Part shown: piece by piece, positions 21,516-34,859 of the stretch
How the letters are laid out: every line of letters starts with the position of its first letter
Position numbering within the stretch: the first letter of the stretch is position 1
NCBI GenBank assembly: GCA_032690845.1
Contig: CM064420.1
Location: 59,694,707-59,758,706, forward strand
Origin: Eleusine coracana subsp. coracana
Lineage: Eukaryota > Streptophyta > Magnoliopsida > Poales > Poaceae
Direction of reading: 5' to 3'
Length of the DNA: 64,000 bases
The notes under the pieces: model-generated
Database searches by the model: none
What the model was told of the DNA's origin: nothing
Seen by the model: only the letters and a program-made list of their open reading frames with translations
Translations under genes and position numbers: made by a program

Positions 21516-21526
21516 CAGCTCACATG

Positions 21527-21981
21527 ATCCTACCACCACAGTACTACAGAGGCTTTGGGCCGACACGTGCACACTACTAGATGTTGTTGGGCTTTTATGA
21601 TTGTTCATTGAACCCACTCGTGCCTCATCAGGCGTAAGTCATGGTGCATTGAGAAAACAGAAATTGTTTAACCAATCGAATCGGGGATTCACATTGTCAG
21701 TCCGTCTTCGTAACCACAAACAACCAGGCTGGCTCGACTGTAAAAATACTCGTGTGTTGCTATGTGTCTTTGTTAAAAAAAATTATGATTAGAACTTTTT
21801 TTGTAACTGTAAAAAGTTTTCAATTAATTAATTTTTTGGTTTGAGTATTTACTCTATTTTTATTTTATTTTACCTTTTTGAGTTTTAAAATATATTTATT
21901 ATAATAATTTTAGAGTGAGTTATTATTGAAATTCTTGTTATTAGTTTCCATTCAAAATATGATATTAAAGCAATCTATCTA
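21527..21981. other. Intergenic DNA, right half of split repeat then AT-rich
   Basis: 21516-21580 continues the repeat interrupted by the MULE. The remainder is AT-rich with no gene. Confidence 0.4.
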
Positions 21982-23759
21982 TCTATATACACCTTATTAA
22001 AAAGAGGTACGGTCATCTCTTCACAAAAATTTGGTGTCGCCTGAGTTCCAATCATGAGTCGTTTTTAAGTCCTAACTTTGTTCCGATTCGTATGACAAGA
22101 GTAATAAACATATCCCATGTGCTTAAAGATATCTACTCCCGTTATGTTGCCTCCCTTCTCGTGCATCCCAGACATGCAAGCCTCCTTTTCGACTTCTTCT
22201 GTTCGATTTCTTCTAGGCCGAAACCTGAGTCTCTGAGGTGGATCTCTCTATACTTTTATCTCTCTGTCTCATGCTTTTTTTTGGAACATGCTGCTGCCTT
22301 CGCCAGTATCCTAGAGTCTATCAAATAGTTGCATTATGTTTCCCTAATCTCTTTGGTATTTTTTTTTGGATTTTCTCACAGCCAAAAACACCATAGTTGA
22401 TGACCTCCGGCAAGCATCCATGGCGATCCGCCATGCTTGGTCACCATGTTTGTGAAAGATGATAGGTGTCGTGCTACTTGGTGGGCTGCCAGGCAGTTAT
22501 TCTTCGTGGACTTTCTTTTTTTTTCTTCATGGACCGACTCAAGTGAGTTGACAACTTATTTTTCCCAAGTGACAATGACTTGACCTATCAATATTCTGAA
22601 AGCTTTTTTTAGTTAACAAATTTCGATCATCTTGATATTAAAACAAATTTTCAATCTGGTGCCTTACATATTATGGTGTATAAATTATTTAAAAAATCAT
22701 TAGTTTTCTCCTAAGTACAGTTATTTTCACATTTCAAATGCAAATTGAGTGTAGCTCAAATAGTTAGGTTCCATATGGTGGAACTAACGTATCAGATTCA
22801 AATCCTAGATTTGGCATGAATGTTATATTTACTGCTAATTATTCTTTAGTAAAAGATGACGTCCCGTCGACAGTGAGCTGTCCATGATGACTTCATGAAT
22901 CTCAAAATCAAGATGACTCAACATTTCGGAGGCCTCATGGAGATAGGATGTATGTGCATGTAGTTATAGAGGTGAGTACTTGCATGCATATGAGTGTCTA
23001 TTTGCACCTGCACTGTGTTCAATTTAGAAAAAAATCATATTTTAAATCATAATAAGTTATATAAGCAATGAGAACTTAAAAAATAAGATAAATAAAACTT
23101 TTCATAAGTAAACATGCCCATGCAACAAAAAGCGGATATAGTTAGAAGCAGCAAAATAAATAATATATAATACATTTGTTTCATAATTTAAAGAAAATCT
23201 ACATAAAAACGACAATAATTTTGTTCAAAGGGCATATGCAAAGACATTAGTATGACTAATACTGGATTTAAGATGTTGGGTGTGTTCGTTTTCACCCCTC
23301 TGATTTTTAGACATGTCCCATCAAATATTATGATACTAATTAGAGGTATTAAATATAGATTACTGATAAAACCCAGTCCATAACCCTCCCTCTGAATGAC
23401 GAGACAAATCTATTAAGACTAATTAGGTCATGATTAGATAATATGATGCTATAGTAAATATCTCAATGATGATTTAATTAAGCTTAATAAATTTGTCACG
23501 CTGATGCGCATTCAACTCTGTAATTAATTTTATATTTAATATATATTTAATAATCATATATAGCATTTTAATGATTGATGTGACCCCACTAAAATTTAGA
23601 CCCCAAGAAACGAACACACCCGTTATCTTTGGATATTTATTGATATTATAAAATTGACTATTAAAATCATATCGAGCAACTTTGGGATAGTCGAGAATCC
23701 TAAAGCATATTAACATATCTTATCTCAAAATCTGTGACAACATACAGGTATTTTGCTAA
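21982..23759 (+). mobile_element. Helitron-like element B
   Basis: The 5' end TCTATATACACCTTATTAAA and the 3' end tgtgacaacatacag followed by gtattttgctaa (CTAA before T at 23760) match the ends of element A. The 5' base is uncertain by a few bases because the end lies in a tcta repeat. Non-coding interior, with a MITE nested at 23278-23621. Confidence 0.5.
23278..23621. mobile_element. MITE with GGGTGTGTTCGTTT terminal inverted repeats
   Basis: Perfect 14-base inverted termini GGGTGTGTTCGTTT / AAACGAACACACCC enclose 344 bases of AT-rich DNA. Three-base flanks gtt (23275-23277 and 23622-23624) are a likely target duplication. Nested in Helitron-like element B. Confidence 0.8.
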
Positions 23760-24035
23760 TAGATGATTAATTGTTGTTAGTATAAAATATTGAATTGAAA
23801 TCAAAATCTAATTTAATAATGGTTCAAAAATAACTCAAACTGGTTGGTGAATCATTATAGAATATAAACTGAATACGATAATATTATAAATACATCTAGA
23901 CACAAAAAAAATGGTCTAGACGACCTCACCTCAATTAATAAGTTGTCAAGGAAGAAGAGCATACGAACCTTTCCCTTTTTGCGACAATGAAGGGCACAAT
24001 TAAATTTTGGATCAGCCATCGGTGAATTGCTTGCC

Positions 24036-24611
24036 ATGGACAAGAAGATCATCCCGTATTCAGAGGGGGTGGGGGGGGGGGGGGGGGGGGGGGGGGGGCA
24101 AAGCGCCTCGCGTTCCACATCCGAAAATACCGAAGCCACGGCAGCACGAGCATGCTCGTTTCGGCGTCTGGTCTGTCGTACGACACCGGCACGTCAAAAA
24201 GACACGCTACTTGTGATTCCACAAGCTCAAGAACGAGGCTGGATAGAGAAGTTGTACGTCTCGCTGCGCAAGCTCGGTCTGAACGACGAGCAGATCATGT
24301 TCTGGAGGCGCAGGCTGGTCGATGTGTCTACTGGAACACCTTGTCGCCGCGGCGTAAGGCCCGGGCCGTAGACTATTTCCATGATGTGAGACAGAACTCC
24401 TCGTCTACCAGCTCAGCGCCGTCTTGCTTGCCGTGCTACCCATCATGTATCAGGGCTCTTAATGGCCCATGTATGTCTGGGTTTCTGCATTCTGCTCTTC
24501 TGCATCGCTGTTATCTACAAAACTGGAGGGGATATGTGGCGTGCTGTGTTCGACGATGCTGATACAGTTTTTGTTCACTTGTTGGATCAGCTGGCATGTC
24601 AGTGTGAGTAA
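24036..24611 (+). pseudogene. Unknown-family membrane protein, copy 4 (G-run expansion, frameshifts)
   Basis: The ATG in ttgccatgg at 24036 aligns with copies 1 and 2 and opens MDKKIIPYS. The Gly-Gly-Pro codons that follow in other copies are replaced by ggggg, t and then 28 consecutive G (24071-24098). After the run KRLAFHIRKYRSHGSTSML is recognisable, then four codons around TNR are deleted and the frame shifts. Later family pieces appear in different frames, the last being DADTVFVHLLDQLACQCE ending at the TAA at 24609. It is most similar to copy 3 (shared HGSTS, LGLNDEQ and C-terminal LACxC). It is clearly non-functional unless the G run is an assembly artefact, and the other frame changes would remain even then. 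Confidence 0.75.
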
Positions 24612-25683
24612 AAGATTTTGTTTTTTTTTGAAGGGAATTGAGTAAGAGAAATATTAAACATACAGGTGTGAAGTAAGAGAAGTATTCCAATTTCCATACC
24701 ACTTATTGAATGCATTTTGTGTTTATACTGACATCCGGTTTGCGTTTATTGAAGCGTTTTCCTACCAGTCAGACTCAACTATTCGAATCTACGCTGAATG
24801 GCTGAGAACGCAGCCCGGGCCGGCTACGACATTCATTTGGGCTGACCTTTGGATCTACTAATGGGCACAGTCGCATCGTTGTAGTTCTTTGGCGTATAGT
24901 CTATTTTACGCTTTTGGCTGGTGAGAAAACGCATGAAGGCAGCATGATGGCGCTTTAACTATCCCTGGTGTTCCCGGCCGACTACTTTTTTTTTTTTTAG
25001 ATATGCATATGAGCTGTTCTCTGCAGATGCCAATGTAAACCGGATAAGCATCCATGGAGGCCAGTTTTGCACGGAGCGGCGGCAGCAGCAGAAAACACCC
25101 TTGCAGAAAAGGAACGAGGTAGGCCTCGCTTCTATGGACATCGGCCATGCTATTGCCCGAGAACCACAGCAGGCATGTGCTTACACGCATCTTGACAGGA
25201 AAGCAGTTGGAGCCTGATGGTTTTTTTTTTGTTTGATCAAAAGAACACAGATGCAAGAACACTGTAATACCAGTGAACATAGCAGGATTGGGCACAGGAG
25301 AGAGGCTGAGGTCAAGCCAAGAAAGAAGAAATCTGTCATTTGGAGTTCCCGGTACACAATGTTGTGCCGCAACATCACTCTAACAAGTCCTCAGACTCTA
25401 GATTCTAAGCATGGTTTACAGTTACTTTGCAGTGTATCTATAATTACTCGAAATTCCGGGGTTTGGAATGTTTACAGCTTGCTGGGTATATCTGCTGCAA
25501 TATCATATTGGGCAGTTTTAGCATAAAAGCTGCCAGAATTGTTGCAAAAGAACATATGCTACAAAATCCATTCAACCCATGTACACAAGATGAGAAAACC
25601 ATGTACACTCATGCACCTTTCCAATCTACACACCACCAATAACCGTATGATTTGAGGATAAGCAGCAGCAAAAAGCTTAATTA
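24612..25683. other. Intergenic DNA and CLC 3' flank
   Basis: No gene supported. The part nearest 25683 would be 3' untranslated region of the minus-strand CLC gene. Confidence 0.4.
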
Positions 25684-26293
25684 TCAGCCTGCCATTGACG
25701 CTGAATAGAACTTGTGAGGGTTGAGATCTGGGAACAGACTGTGAACGTGTTCAAGCATGAAATCGTGTCTTGTGAGAATTCCGACGATGGGAGGCCTCTG
25801 CAGCCAACAATGAAGAGAAATATCCATCATCAGACTAGTAGAATGGAACATTTTCTCAACTAAAGATGGGAAATGGAGAAATGAGTTCTGATCATTATTT
25901 CCAATGCACAACAGATTAGTTGAGTTAATCTCAATTCAGATTAGGCTACATAATAAACGTGTTAAATATACATGAAAAAGATATCATGCCAAAAGAAAAT
26001 AGAAACAAATGTTATAGGTGTTTGAGCCAGTCATGTAAGTAATCAGGTAATAAGTACCTTGAACAAGTATATGACTTTTAGAAGCATCCAATGCCAGGAT
26101 CCATATCATGCATGCAAACTAATAAATCAATGAAACTAAGCACATAAATGAACTCAAGAATGATTAAGCACTTGTATTACGAACTAGAGTTTTTGCCACT
26201 ATAATTTTTTTCATGTATATGCATTTGATGTCTTTCTAAGTGTGTGTGTGTGTGTGTGTGCGTGCGTGGGTGAGCGTGCGTGCGCGCGCGCGC

Positions 26294-26332
<39 letters not shown>

Positions 26333-29300
26333 CTCTTACATCTGGTGTCTTTGGCACAACCAGAAGGTGCCTCAGCCCAAGTTCCCGGAAGAGGATTGCA
26401 GCTTTTGCCAGTGACATTGTCTCAACCACCGTATAAGGTGAGGTGTTTGTAATCGGGTGAAGATCCACATACATGTCCATCTCCTCATCAGCGAAATCTA
26501 GGTCCTCAATTTTCAAACCTTTCCCTGACCCTGGCTTGGCAAAGTCGAATGCACCAAATCTTCGCAGAACAAAGCTACCACTGGTTTTCACCTGTCCCTT
26601 CATGAAGTTTTTGCTTTGCAGCAAAACCAATAGATGAGACCTAGTCACAAGCCCAACCAGTTCTGGAGATTCCGTTATGGGTGGTTCATCAACCACAGGA
26701 AATCCATTGTGGCCTGTTAACCTTAGCGCATGAACAATGTTCTCCACCTTCTCGACACCTGAAAAGGTGATTAGTGGACCGGACACAACATCCCCAGCAA
26801 CCAAGTGCCGCATGTATGGTTCAGCATGAGCCTCCATGTATGGCAAGCCTTTCATCACCACTATCTGATCATAGACGCCCTTGTTAAAGTTATCTGCTAT
26901 TGTCTTGGATATGAGCAGAACAAGCATGACCAAAGGAAGCATCGCGAGGTCATTGGTGAGCTCTAGAAGAATCACACAGACTGAAACGGTCATTCGCATT
27001 GTTCCACCAAGAAAAGATGCTGCACCAAGAAGGGCGAAAAGGCCAGGGTCAAGGTCGGATATGGATCCAAGAAGTGTTCCCACTATGCGTCCATATGTGG
27101 CTCCAGCAAGAATGACAGGGATAAAGAGACCAGAGGGGACAGCAATGCCATAAGTCACAAGTCCAAGGCAGTAAATAGCAGTGAAAAAGATGAAAAGAGT
27201 AGACATTTGGAACTCAGATTCGGTGCCATTGCTGAAGAGATTGCGGATGGCATCATCATTTGTGTTGAATAATAGTGATGCAAGATCATTGTAGTGGCCT
27301 GGTGGGCATTGAAAGTTCTTGAAATTGCCAGAGCGACCAATGGTTGGACACCGCTCCACAGCATCCACCGGGCATGGAGTGCATGCAGCAAGCCAAGGGA
27401 GGCCATAGGAACACATAGATGTGATTATTGAAATTATTATGGTGAGAAGGATCTTGTACGGAGCACCTTTCCTGCAGGCAAATAATACAAATAAACAATG
27501 CAGATCAGACCATGTCTTAAAATAATGAGAATCAAACATAAAATTTGAGTATACAATCTGATGACCACTCTGACCAAGGTTAGGTACTTACTCATTTATG
27601 ATACTGTAAATTCGGAGGATCTTGTCTAAGAGATAGTTGAAGAGTCCTCCAAAAATGCCACCGATTATTCCAAGAACTATGATTGCAACTAAATCTGGAG
27701 TACTGTAAACTGCAACAGTTGAACTCAAATCAAACATGATCAGCCCACCCTGCCCAAAGAGACCGCATTTTCCACTGCGACAGAACACAATCAATCCCCT
27801 CAATACCACAGCAACAACAGCAGTTGTAAAGAATGTTCTCCACAAAAGAGCACTTCGCCACCTGGAACACAGGGACACTATCATTTATCATTTTGGGCAA
27901 AACTGAGATGTTTACAGGTAATAAGCTAGCAGTAAATCACTATGCCATTATGATTTTTTTTTTGTGTGTGTGTTGGGAGGAGGGGGTGGCGGCATTAGTG
28001 TCAGGCAGTCCATCCATTGTGCCCACATGCCTAACATCCCAAGTAGTAATAATTATTAACCCAATATAAAGCATGCCTTGAAACAAACATTAGTTTAAGA
28101 AATGATACAAATTCTAAGGTCATAGAGGTGATATCAGCAAAAATGCAAACCCCAAGAATGCAAAGCATCAGAAGAGAAATACTTGACCCAAAAGAATAAA
28201 TTTTAAGTTCATAGGTAAGAAGAGCTACCACGATGCTGCTTCCTCTAGAGCAAAGAGGACACCGCCAACAGGTGCACGGAATGCAGCAGCGACTCCAGCC
28301 GCGGACCCGCACGTAATCAAATCTCTCCTATCCCTGTCGTTCTTGAAGTATCTTAGCCAATTACAGGTAAGATGGTATTTGCGTGACCCTCCCTGTCCAA
28401 GCAAGTTGGCAATGCATGCCCCTGTATGCACCATAGGTCCTTCCTTTCCAATTACAAATCCAGCTGAAACTCCAAGTATTGAACCAAAAATCTGCCAAGT
28501 AGTAGGTTTAAGAATTAGAAATTTCTACAGAAACCCAAAATCGATGTTGATATTGGTAGAATGTGTTGTGATGACTTAATACAGGATGATGTGCCACATG
28601 CAAACAAACTTCATAATTTATGACACAAAGAACTGCTCGAGGTAACAAAATATATTCAGTAGATAGGTGTTCGTGGGTGCTCCCAAGTTCCAACAGAAAA
28701 AAACTTCTACATAATTTTAGAAAGAGCAATCAGTTGAAGGTTAGATCATTATCAGGACAAAAGATCTTTAGAATAAATTAATAACACCAGTTCTTGGTCC
28801 TTTACTAAATTTACTGCTACCTATTTTTCTAAACTAGTAGAAGTCCGGATGTCTCATTACCTATAAACCTACTCTTCGCTCCCAGAAGGAATTTTCGATT
28901 TGCCTAGCCACTTGGCAGACAATTTTATTCAGATTAACTTGTTTGACCATGATACAATTTTTACTCGGCCCATGATACAATTTTGTTCAGAATTCAAAGT
29001 ACACAGTTTTCCTTAAGATAATAAAAAAATTACAGTGTAAATAAGACTAGGAAAAGGTAACATAAATAATAATACCCATCTGGTTCCAGGTCAGAGCTTA
29101 CCTTTACGAAGAGCGTACTAGGAGCCAGTATAGAATAAGCATCAACTCCATTAAGATACGCTTTAACTTCAGGAATACCAGACCCAGCAGCAGCGGGTGC
29201 AATATAAGCACAGATTGCTGCTGCAGCTGCTGCTAAGACTAAATTGCAACCAGCATACACTAAAAATGCTTTAAAGTACCTGCACTGGAAGGAAAACACC

Positions 29301-30750
29301 ATTATTTATTAACTTCTTCATAGTATTCCACAGGTGTAAGCCAATAAAATCATTTCCAGCAGCTCTGTGCGCCCTTAAGTTCTCACAGAAACATTTATAT
29401 TACATGAAAATGTTACACCTTAAAAAAACTGATGATGTTTTTATGAACTTGGTAACAGCTCCAAATATTATCATAAAAAATATTAACAGTATACTAAGTG
29501 CATACTGTACTTTTGTGTCATGTTACAGTAATCAGCAGGAACTTAAGCAATTTCTGCTGTAGCAAAATAGTCACAGCAATAAAACAGAATTTCTCTGGTC
29601 AGAAAAATAACAATCTGACACTTTACCTTTCCTTGAGCATGAGATCACCCGTGCGCAGTAATTTAAATCCAGCAATGTTTTCGACCGCAAGATTGTTGAA
29701 GAAGCCAACAACTCCAGTCAAGAGGCCAATAAGAAGCACCAATGTCCACTTTAGAACTATGTACTGAAATATCTGTGCCTTCTTTCTTGTCCTCCAGTCT
29801 TGCTTAAAAAGGTCGTTCTCCACAACTCTGAAACATGCAAAATATTCAAGTAGGTAAATACACTTATATCTGTAATTCGGTCATCATTGAAAAACTCATG
29901 GAAGGTCATTAAAAGGAACTGTCATATGGGCATATCAGCAGCGTCTCTCCAGTTCTTAGTTCCAAATTGGCACCCATTCTTCAGAAACAAAGTCTAGGTC
30001 CATGGAAACGTAATCGTTCTAATGATTGTACTGCGTACCATATACTTCACATTCACACATGAAAAGGCGATTGGAGGGCACATTAGCAGCTCAGGCCTTC
30101 ATTTCTTTTGTCACATCAGTTTGCAATCCATAAATTCAGATATTGAAAGTACTAAATTTGTTAAAATGCACCAGAGATGAGTAAGCAAGACGGTAGCATG
30201 AATTTTTCAGGAGTCAAGACTTACTAATTTGGGTCCATCTATAAACTCCACTGGTGGCTTTTCTCATCCATCAAACAGTAAGAACGACAACAAAAAGAAT
30301 CACCATTTGTTACATCCTCATATAAAGCAATAATTACCACTTGCGCCAAACTTATTAGCGACTAGCGCTTTAAAGTTCAAACAAGGTAAGGAAAATGACG
30401 GAAGAAGGGGGAAAAAGGAAAGAAATAAAATTCCAAGACTAATAGTGAAATGAAAATAGCCCAAATAATAAGAACGGAGGAAAGGGAAATGCGTACTCGT
30501 AGTCGAGGCTCTCGATGGGGCAGACTTTGGCGCCGACGATGGCGATTTGGGAGGTGGTGTTCATGGTGCGCTTCCGCAGAAGCGGCTCGTTCGCGCTCCC
30601 GCCGCCGTCGTCGAACCGGAGGAGGGCCGCCGAGGAGCCGTTGTGCTGCCGCCACGGCGGCCCGGCCCCACCATCCATGCTCTCGATGTCGTAGTTGTGG
30701 CTCCCTTCCCGCTCCGGCCGGCGGGGAGGCCGTGAGTTGTCGTCTTCCAT
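25684..30750 (-). CDS. CLC-c: Chloride channel/antiporter, plant CLC-c type (7 exons, 803 aa)
   Basis: Exons (minus strand): 30750-30497, 29827-29627, 29279-29102, 28491-28229, 27861-27592, 27471-26340, 25797-25684. All introns are GT-AG and the frame closes at 803 residues, close to AtCLC-c. The protein starts with a soluble tail containing LLRKRTMNTTSQIAIVGA, then the multi-helix CLC core. Selectivity motif GSGIPE is at 184-189 with Ser185, which in plant CLCs goes with chloride rather than nitrate preference (Pro in CLC-a). Gating glutamate E228 lies in GKEGP, the proton-glutamate equivalent E295 in FALEEAAS, and GLFIP carries the third pore segment. Two CBS domains occupy about residues 590-795. 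By family knowledge it is a tonoplast or endomembrane anion transporter. No defect seen. Confidence 0.95.
26240..26333. repeat. Compound (GT)n-(GC)n-(GT)n-(GA)n microsatellite at a splice donor
   Basis: About 94 bases of dinucleotide repeat lie in the last CLC intron, starting five bases from the donor GT (26339-26338). In the transcript sense it reads GTAAGAG, then a long CT run, then CA runs. Confidence 0.9.
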
Positions 30751-33700
30751 TGGCTGCCTTCCCTCCTCTCCTCTGCCTCGCCTCTTGGTCTAAGCTTGCG
30801 CAATGACCAATTAGACAACCTACTAAGCTGACGATAAACTTCAGAATGATGAGAATTGCATTAACTATTTGAATGTAAACAAGAAGATTGTTGAGTCAAT
30901 CACGTTTACGTAGCCAGTACATGGAGAAGACAAAGATTATTTTATTTGGCTTTGCGTGTTGCGTGCATGACAAACTCGATTACTCGGACAAGAACAAATA
31001 TTGGAGTATCAGAGAAAGTGATCCAACTCATTAAGCCAAAGCCAAACTTGAGTGGGGCGCACAAAATCCGCAACCTTTTTGTTTCAGATAATAAAATAGT
31101 CATGCTACGACAGGGTTTCTTTTTTGCGAATCTTGTGTTGCAGTTAGACTTGCAAAACACTTAACGTGCAGGCGTTGAGCATGACAAAGAAAGTTAAATC
31201 TCATAAATTATCGCTTAAAATAACACATTGTATAGCATATTCGTGAACTGAGTGGACCAAAATTGGACCAGAATCCCATTCATTGTAATCCCGGCATAGG
31301 CGAGATAATGATAGGTCTTGACAGGCACATGGATCATGTCCCATAAACACAAACCTGTATCACGCCATCAAGCCAAGACAGCAACATATTCATTCATAGA
31401 TTCAAATTTGTCAAAGCTAGGAAAGTGTATCCTCTCCCGTGCATCAATGCACAGCAACCATACGATTGGGACATTAAGCTGTAACAGGGAATCTTCAGAA
31501 ATTCCAAGCTGATTTGGGAAAAAACATCGCCTTCTTTAGTCTCAACCATCCACGTGGAATATATGTATACGCAGCAAATGTTCATTTACAATACGGCCAC
31601 GCACGCACTGAGAATTGACATGTGCCTTTTTCGAAGAAACGGTGATGTCGCCCTTTATTAGTGATAATTAGATTGCGTTGCGAAAGATTCGAAGCAACTG
31701 CTTCTTTTTTTCTGTTTCCTTTAATGCTCTCTCTTTTTAATTTAATTTGCCTGCAAATTTATCTAGTACATACTACTGCTGCCAATGGTTATGGAAAATT
31801 CAATTTCATCTAGGAGCTTTCATTTCTATGTTTGACTTTCACGAGGAAAAGATGTCATTACCTACAGATTACGTATTAAGTAGTATTTGGAGAGGACTTG
31901 CAAGAAAAACACGAATTTTGAAGAGGTCAGAATGGATTCAAATGATAAGAGCAATACAGTAGTATCGTCTAAGGATTATACTGGAGCTAGATTGGCCAGG
32001 ATTTGGTGTGCACATTTCTTCTTCTTTTTTATTTTCTTTCATTCTTGAGTGCGAGAGACATGAAAATGGGGCCCACTGTGAGATAGCAGATGGCCAATGG
32101 ACTACAGACACGTCGGATTCAGGCATCCAGCTTGGCTTTTCTAGACACCCCTATAACCTGCAGTTTACCACCCTATGGCCTGTACCAAGCTGGAGGAAGT
32201 ACTAGAAATGATATTCACCGTTCCATTTTTAGGGGAACCACTGCACACTTTATCTCCTCTTATTGTTTTTACGATCTGAAGAGGCCACAAACCAGAAAAA
32301 GTTCTCATACTGCTCAAGAAGTCGAGGCCAAACCGCCAAAGAATCTCATACTCGAAGTTAAACATATTCGAAAGGACAAACAAATATCATAATGACAACC
32401 GTCAATGCAATATTGGAACAACGTATAATTTGCAGTACCTTTCGTAAGCTTTGGTTGGTGATGATTCTCTCTCTCTCTCTCTCTCTGCAGCAAGATAATG
32501 TAGAAGTTCTGAACAGGAAGCAGATGAGCACCAGGGGGGAGCCGGGTAGGGAGAGAGAGAGAGCGCTTGGCTGGAGAAGCGACGAATCCAATATATATAC
32601 TCCTGATATTTGCTACAGGGAACTTAATCATAGTAGCTTCACTCAATTGCGTTCCCTTTTTGTCTTAATCATTTCCCATGACCATTATATTGAGGTTAAT
32701 TTTCTCCATGTATTTGTTATGGATATACGGTCATGCAGCAATGATGCGTGCCGGGTTCGATTGGTGATTTTATAGTGTCTTAAATTGCGGTGCAGTAGAG
32801 GAAATAAAACACTAGCTTACAAATGGTTTTCTTAGAAAACAAACTGACTCATTGATATATCGTCACTCTCATGCCTCGTGGATGCATCCCCAGACCGGAA
32901 ATTAATCATGTATTATTAGTTGACAGTGACATTTTTGCCCTTTTGTGCTTTAGAAGGTTCCAGCGCAGGGACCGTACCTTATCAGTTACCCGAAAAGGGG
33001 ATATGTCATTGGCCATATGAGAAAACTAAACTCGTGTGACCTATGAATCGTCGTATGGATATTGAAAAGGCGGGTACTATACGCCTCTGTTTCACCCAAA
33101 AAAAAATATTTACGCCTGTGCCTTGCCCTGAGGATCCGGAGGGGAAAGAGAGAAGAAACAAGAGCGACAGCATGGTCGGAGAGGACAGTCGACGCATGCG
33201 GCATGCCTCATTTTTTTTTTTGTCTAAAACTCTACAAGGAAAATCCATCATTTGTACAATAGTGTCCTTTTTCTGTTGCACAGTAGTGGATTTATCCGTA
33301 GCGCCCCGGTTGTCCTACCATTGGCCATAAGTATTGTATTGTACACTTGCATGTATTTTGGTATATTGTATTGCGTATGGTCATGTACCGGCCGTTGCGT
33401 GCTTGGTCGGTTTTGGATCGATCCTCCTCTGAGTTGGTAGGTCGTTGGGTTTTCATTTTTCTTTTCCAAAGTTATGCGGTGTCAAATCGGTGATCTTATT
33501 TAAAAAGGGACCTGATAATTTTCATATAACTAAAACTTTAAATAATTTTCAGTCACAACTTTATTTAAACCATTGAAGCTATATCTAACAGTTTATATAA
33601 TAATTATTATCATACAGATAATCTTAAAAATAAAAATACAAAATAACAAACCATTAATTAAAATATTTTAGTCAATTAAAGGCTAGAAAACATATATTAA

Positions 33701-34649
33701 GAACAGTTCTTAAAGTTTTAGCTTGCGGTATCTGCATACCGCCCGCACCGTCAGGTGACGTCCCAGAAAATTTTGTTCAAGCATCTTTATAGAATCTGTT
33801 TATATACAAGACTGCACCGCGACGACGTTTAAGAGTTCCCAAGAGCTGACGCGGCGAGAGTCAGGCAGAAGAACACACAGCATATATATATCGATAGCCT
33901 TCCTAGTAAATTAATTAGTGATTTTTTTTCTCTCTTTTCCACCTGACCATGCATCGCAGCAATAATTGGTTACCCGATCAGGGTCTTACTTTAAGCAGAA
34001 CTGGATCGATAGATTACCACGCTGTGACTTTGGCAAAATAATAGCATGCTGCAATGCGGTGGCATATATGAGATCTGCACCTGTACGTCCACGCTGGCTT
34101 TGGTCATGTGCACCCGTCCGGATGTTTGCCCATTCTGATCATAGCCGTTCCAACCCAAGATACGTCGGGTGTAGCATATCCAATCGATTGGACTGGCGAC
34201 GTTACAAGCGGCCGGCCGGCGTGGAACACGAGCGTCCTACACAACCAGTGGCTACTTGCAGTGGAGGAACGGAGAAGGGCATGCGACGAATCGCCCGGGG
34301 AATAAACAATCCTCGTGCGATTGAGTTCGCTGGCGCGTGCTCATCCCGACCCGTCCATCGTCAGCTGCAGAGGCGCGCACGCGAGGGACGTCGAGCCCAT
34401 GGGATTTGGAAAGACTGGTTGCTGGCACGCTCGCGCTAACAACTAGTACTAGTACTTACCAGTTACCACGGTTACGAAGCTGATAGCTCTGCGTGACAGC
34501 CACCACAGGGTGAAGCAGCAGGCAGCGTGTGGATCATAGCCAGGCGATCGCGTTTGGTCGAGGAGCTCCACTCACTGCCCATCTGTTGTTGTTGCGCAGT
34601 ACTAGTACATCGTACGTGTGGCACGTGTGCATGGAATCGCTCTTTATTA
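30751..34649. other. CLC upstream region and long intergenic space
   Basis: This holds the CLC promoter (no clear TATA box; pyrimidine/purine-rich leader up to about 30800) and then mostly AT-rich intergenic DNA. A CT microsatellite sits at 32466-32486. A GC-richer open frame at 33966-34439 has no recognisable domain and no splice context, so it is not called. Confidence 0.4.
32466..32486 (+). repeat. (CT)n microsatellite
   Basis: About ten CT units; a shorter GA run follows near 32550. Confidence 0.85.
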
Positions 34650-34859
34650 CTTCCTCCGGTTCATAATATAAGCACTCCAAGCATTCAAACTTCAAAATAG
34701 TCAAGTTAAGAAAAGTCATATATACCTCTCATTTTACACTATCTCATCAATTTCTCACTCACCCATCAACCCACCAGATTTTGTCTTATCCCTAGAAATG
34801 GTTACATTATGAACAAATTTTTAAATACTTGGAATGCTTATATTTTAAACCGGAGGAAG
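34650..34859. mobile_element. Stowaway MITE (Tc1/mariner type)
   Basis: Terminal inverted repeats CTTCCTCCGGTTCATAATAT and its near-perfect reverse at the right end (atattttaaaccggaggaag) flank 210 bases and are bounded by TA dinucleotides (34648-34649 and 34860-34861), the Stowaway target duplication. Interior non-coding. Confidence 0.88.

Noticed and set aside
33966..34439. 157-codon open frame in the intergenic space
   Set aside because: No recognisable domain, unusual composition, no promoter or conservation evidence visible.
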